Made by a program: the position numbers and the translations under genes. Below the pieces are notes generated by a model, which worked only from the letters and a program-made list of their open reading frames with translations, was not told the DNA's origin and ran no database searches. A stretch of DNA of 64,000 nt from Deefgea rivuli DSM 18356 (GTDB lineage Bacteria; Pseudomonadota; Gammaproteobacteria; Burkholderiales; Chitinibacteraceae): the NCBI RefSeq assembly GCF_000620145.1, contig NZ_JHVM01000015.1:1-64000 (forward strand), read 5' to 3'. Shown one piece after another: positions 61,514 to 64,000 of this stretch. The first letter of the stretch is position 1; each line of letters starts with the position of its first letter.

Positions 61514-62704
61514 TCAAGCGAGGCAGGCCAATGCTTGGCGCGCGATCATTAGCTCTTCATTGGTTGGAATCACATACACGGCGATTTTACTGTCAGCCAA
61601 GGAAATCCGGCGTGGCTCGCCTGAACGCACCGCATTGGCAGCTTCATCCAAATCAACGCCCAACCAGCGCAATTGATGACAAACCAATTGACGCGTGTGC
61701 GCATCGTTTTCACCAATCCCTGCGGTAAACACCAAGGCATCAATCCCACCCAAAGTCGCCGCCAAAGCCGCCGTTTCACGCACCACACTATTGGCAAAAT
61801 ATTGCACCGCCATTTGCGCACGTGGCGAATCTGATTCTTGCAAATCGCGCATATCGCTAGAAAAGCCCGACAAGCCCAATAAACCCGATTCTTTATACAG
61901 CAGCGTTTCGATTTGTTTGGCATCCATTTTTAGATGATTGAGCAAATGCAAAATCACACCGCCATCAATCCGACCGCAACGCGTTCCCATAGGCAAACCA
62001 TCCAGCGCGGTAAAGCCCATTGTCGTCGATTGGCAAACACCGCCCAATAAACCTGCCATCGATGAGCCATTGCCCAAATGCGCGACCACGGTACGGCCTT
62101 CTGCGGCCTTAGTATCAATTTCTGGCAAGACGCTGGCAATGTATTCGTACGACAAACCGTGGAAACCGTAACGGCGAATATTTTCTTTTTGCGAAAACTC
62201 ATACGGCAGCGCAAACAATTGATTCAATTCAGGCTGCGTCGTGTGGAATGCCGTATCAAAGCAAGTTACTTGCGGCACATTCGGCAGCAATTCTTGCAGA
62301 ATGCGGATCGGTGTAATGTTATGCGGTGCATGCAAAGGCGCGAGTGGAATCAAGGCTTCTAGGCCTGCAATCACCTCCGCCGTCACCAATTCTGGCTTGG
62401 AATACGTTGTGCCGCCATGCACGACGCGATGACCAATTACCGCAATGCTGCGGCCATTGATCCGCGATTGCAGCCAATCGAGCATAAAACGCAGTGCGTA
62501 ATCGTGAGTTTTTGGCACATCGCTTGGCAAAGTTTCATTTGCTACTTTATTGTCGGCTGCGTCTTTAGCGCTAAATTTCGGCTCGACGTAAAGGCCTTCC
62601 ATTTGACCTTTGAACAAAACGACCGGATCAGCTTTGCCCGTTTCAAACAAAGAAAACTTAATGCTCGAAGAGCCTGCGTTAATGACTAAAACTAATTCGC
62701 TCAT
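61514..62704 (-). CDS. ackA: Acetate kinase
   Basis: From the ATG at 62704 (GGAG 8 bp before) the enzyme has 396 residues and the ASKHA landmarks: LVINAGSSSIKFSLF, VIGHRVVHGG, TCFDTAFHTT, RRYGFHGLSYEY, VVAHLGNGSSMAGL and FTAGIGEND. It interconverts acetyl phosphate and acetate with ATP. The partner pta is not next to it. A 51-bp palindromic repeat lies 30 bp upstream of the start. Confidence 0.95.
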   Translation of the reverse strand: MSELVLVINAGSSSIKFSLFETGKADPVVLFKGQMEGLYVEPKFSAKDAADNKVANETLPSDVPKTHDYALRFMLDWLQSRINGRSIAVIGHRVVHGGTTYSKPELVTAEVIAGLEALIPLAPLHAPHNITPIRILQELLPNVPQVTCFDTAFHTTQPELNQLFALPYEFSQKENIRRYGFHGLSYEYIASVLPEIDTKAAEGRTVVAHLGNGSSMAGLLGGVCQSTTMGFTALDGLPMGTRCGRIDGGVILHLLNHLKMDAKQIETLLYKESGLLGLSGFSSDMRDLQESDSPRAQMAVQYFANSVVRETAALAATLGGIDALVFTAGIGENDAHTRQLVCHQLRWLGVDLDEAANAVRSGEPRRISLADSKIAVYVIPTNEELMIARQALACLA

Positions 62705-62733
62705 TATGTCACTCCAAATTAAAAAATAAATAC

Positions 62734-62784
62734 GAGGTATTGGTCTACAGCTATCATTAATCAATGCCTAGAAAGCAATACATC
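62734..62784. repeat. 51-bp palindromic repeat upstream of ackA
   Basis: GAGGTATT (62734-62741) and AATACATC (62777-62784), two mismatches in the outer arm, and an inner TAGCT..ATTAATCAAT centre. It lies within the probable leader or promoter of ackA. Confidence 0.7.
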
Positions 62785-63057
62785 AGACCATCAATGTGAA
62801 GCAATCAATACCGTCATCTATGGTCAGCCGAATTCTAGTCCGAAAATAAGTGTGCAATTCAGATAAAGTGAATGTTCACGCTAAGCCTTCGTTGCCAGCG
62901 TAATATCATCAAAACAGACTGTTTTAGCGACGTTTAGCGTGCTAAGCAGTGAAAAGTAGAAAATACTGCAGTATTGCGGCGCACAATGTGTCCGCATTAT
63001 AGTCGTCTGAATCGGGCACAACTTGGTTAAAATCAAGACTTCTAAGGTCTATCGTTC

Positions 63058-63555
63058 ATGAATAAAAACTACACCACGCATCTCATTTGCGCTCCCGAAT
63101 TAACGCATAGCGTCGTTGCCAGCGTGTTTCACGTGAAACCTGGCCAAATCGTCGCACAAGATGAATTACTACTCACCTTGGAATACCAAGGCCAAAGCTG
63201 GCCGATTCATGCGCCAGAACGCGGCGAAGTCAGTCGCTTTGTCATTGCGCTAGGCGAAGCAGCCCATAGTGGCGATTTATTGCTGATGATGGAAGTAGAA
63301 GAAATACCAACTGGCTTTTTGCTCGCCGAAAACGAAGAGCCAGTGAGCTATCACATCACAGCGCCACCCCAGGCCGCCAGCAGCGCACTCAAAATCACTC
63401 CCGCAGCTGCAAAACTCGCCGCGCGTTTGGGGGTAGATTTAAGTGAAATTAAAGCCAATGGCTTAACAGGGGAAATTGGCGAAAGCGAAGTTGAACTGCA
63501 TGTACGTGAAGTATTGCTGCGCTGGCAACAGTTGAAACAGTGGGTCAATACATAG
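63058..63555 (+). CDS. Orphan lipoyl-like plus E3-binding-domain protein
   Basis: The 165-residue protein has a biotinyl/lipoyl-like barrel (residues 8-78: VVASVFHVKPGQIVAQDELLLTLE, HAPERGEVSRFVIALGEAAHSGDLLLMME) and then, after a Pro/Ala linker, a peripheral-subunit-binding motif ITPAAAKLAARLGVDLSEIKANGLTGEIGESEV. The E2 acyltransferase domain is absent. The turn where lipoylated proteins carry DKA has YQGQSW instead, with no Lys, so it cannot be lipoylated or biotinylated there. It may bind an E3 (lipoamide dehydrogenase). A parS site lies inside the coding sequence. Confidence 0.75.
   Translation: MNKNYTTHLICAPELTHSVVASVFHVKPGQIVAQDELLLTLEYQGQSWPIHAPERGEVSRFVIALGEAAHSGDLLLMMEVEEIPTGFLLAENEEPVSYHITAPPQAASSALKITPAAAKLAARLGVDLSEIKANGLTGEIGESEVELHVREVLLRWQQLKQWVNT
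63125..63140. other. parS site within the lipoyl-like gene
   Basis: TGTTTCACGTGAAACC, one mismatch from the perfect palindrome. It encodes residues VFHVKPG of the overlapping protein. Confidence 0.8.
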
Positions 63556-63606
63556 GGGTATATTCATGTGGCGCTTATTTATTAAAGCTTATAAGTAAAT
63601 ACATCA
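63556..63606. repeat. 51-bp palindromic repeat (hybrid arms)
   Basis: GGGTATAT at the left but AATACATC at the right, so the outer arms belong to the two different types. The inner part has GCGCTTATTTATTAAAGC. Confidence 0.65.
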
Positions 63607-63705
63607 GATCGATCGACTTAAAAATACAAACGCACATTCCAGCGCTATAGTCCTAACAGTGCAATGAGCTACGCTCCGCGCCACCGAGCAAACCATTCAT
63701 GCAGC

Positions 63706-63737
63706 AATAAAAAACCCGCCGCAGCGGGTTTTTTATT
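63706..63737. terminator. Bidirectional terminator
   Basis: AATAAAAAACCCGC-CGCA-GCGGGTTTTTTATT between the convergent lipoyl-like gene and the DAHP synthase gene. Confidence 0.93.
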
Positions 63738-63754
63738 GAATGAATCAACAGTAA

Positions 63755-64000
63755 TTATTTCGAGCTAGTTAAGGCGCGACGTTGTTCTACTGCGTTAGAC
63801 AGGTCTTGCAAGAGGGTTTCAGTTGCATCCCAGCCGATACAGGCATCGGTAATCGATTGACCGTAAGTCAGCTCTTTACCTGCGCCGTCGTCTTGACGAC
63901 CTTCTACCAGATGACTTTCCACCATCACACCGAAAATCGCTGTATTGCCCGCTGCGACTTGCCCACAGGTGTCAGCACAGACGACAGTTTGGCGACGGTA
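63755..64000 (-). CDS. aroG: 3-deoxy-7-phosphoheptulonate synthase, C-terminal end (partial)
   Basis: The minus strand reads into the window from the right edge without a start codon and stops at 63755. The 81 residues seen include VCADTCGQVAAGN, FGVMVESHLVEGRQ, LTYGQSITDACIGWDATE and end EQRRALTSSK. These are the closing motifs of class I (AroFGH) DAHP synthase, the first enzyme of the shikimate pathway, joining PEP and erythrose-4-phosphate. Which feedback type it is cannot be told, and the symbol is by closest resemblance. Confidence 0.88.
   Translation of the reverse strand, partial: YRRQTVVCADTCGQVAAGNTAIFGVMVESHLVEGRQDDGAGKELTYGQSITDACIGWDATETLLQDLSNAVEQRRALTSSK

Noticed and set aside
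1-64000. tRNA, rRNA, prophage or secretion-system clusters
   Set aside because: No T-arm or anticodon-arm pattern, rRNA segment, phage structural gene or secretion gene was recognised. A tRNAscan or Infernal run would settle RNA genes.

Overview
The window reads as the chromosome of a Gram-negative betaproteobacterium, most likely of the order Neisseriales (Chitinibacter/Deefgea/Chromobacterium-like). This is inferred from protein families and gene style: SlyX, a DgkA and BPSS1780-type membrane protein pair, ComM, a LytS/LytTR pair with DUF2721, HemJ, and a GH3 N-acetylglucosaminidase. No rRNA or tRNA gene was seen that could settle it. Coding density is high and the genes are mostly housekeeping. 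The accessory material is a solitary AT-rich OLD-type ATPase/nuclease gene, an AT-rich GNAT gene, an AT-rich HD-domain gene, the end of an IS110-family transposase and a heavy load of non-coding repeats.

Layout: 0-7.3 kb holds the IS110 end, then a scattered creB/creC/creD envelope-stress system (with an unrelated GNAT gene and an unknown gene between creB and creC), a DsbA-like thioredoxin, a solute-binding protein and slyX. 7.4-16.3 kb holds a large lipoprotein, a BetT-type transporter, an EAL protein, a flavoprotein with a histone-H1-like tail and an rRNA methyltransferase-like protein. 16.4-18.4 kb is a small accessory spot (repeats plus OLD nuclease). 18.5-28.6 kb holds LysR regulators, a DMT permease, a GH3 hexosaminidase, an NAD(P)-binding oxidoreductase, cardiolipin synthase and MgtE. 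28.8-34.1 kb holds prmC, sodC, grxD, esterases and hemL. 34.6-42.6 kb holds small metabolic and stress genes, including hemJ, an M48 protease, rubredoxin, thiD and a CYTH phosphatase. 42.7-56 kb holds both topoisomerase IV genes (parC, parE) with peptidases, an EAL receptor, two orphan periplasmic binding proteins and a CZB chemoreceptor. 56-64 kb holds comM, a LytS/LytTR pair, dgkA, ackA, an orphan pseudo-lipoyl/E3-binding protein and the end of a DAHP synthase gene.

The most unusual content is non-coding. A palindrome of about 51 bp occurs 14 times between genes. A repeat of about 227 bp with a compensated hairpin occurs four times plus one fragment. Every full copy of the long repeat is followed 35-66 bp later by the 51-bp palindrome. 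In two cases palindromes flank it on both sides, giving a composite element of 440-480 bp. The two ends of the long repeat vary together, so there are at least two subfamilies. Other repeat families are a double-palindrome REP-like element (5 copies), a GTAGG...CCTAC palindrome family (4 copies), 31/29-bp inverted repeats enclosing unrelated interiors (2) and a 143-bp dyad element.

Regulatory and chromosomal signals: three TGTGGAGA half-sites on an 11-bp helical grid upstream of creD resemble the published CreB tag; palindromic operators lie upstream of betT and between rubA and thiD; four ParB-type parS sites lie between 41 and 63 kb, one directly abutting the parE start codon, which suggests the window lies in the origin-proximal segregation domain.
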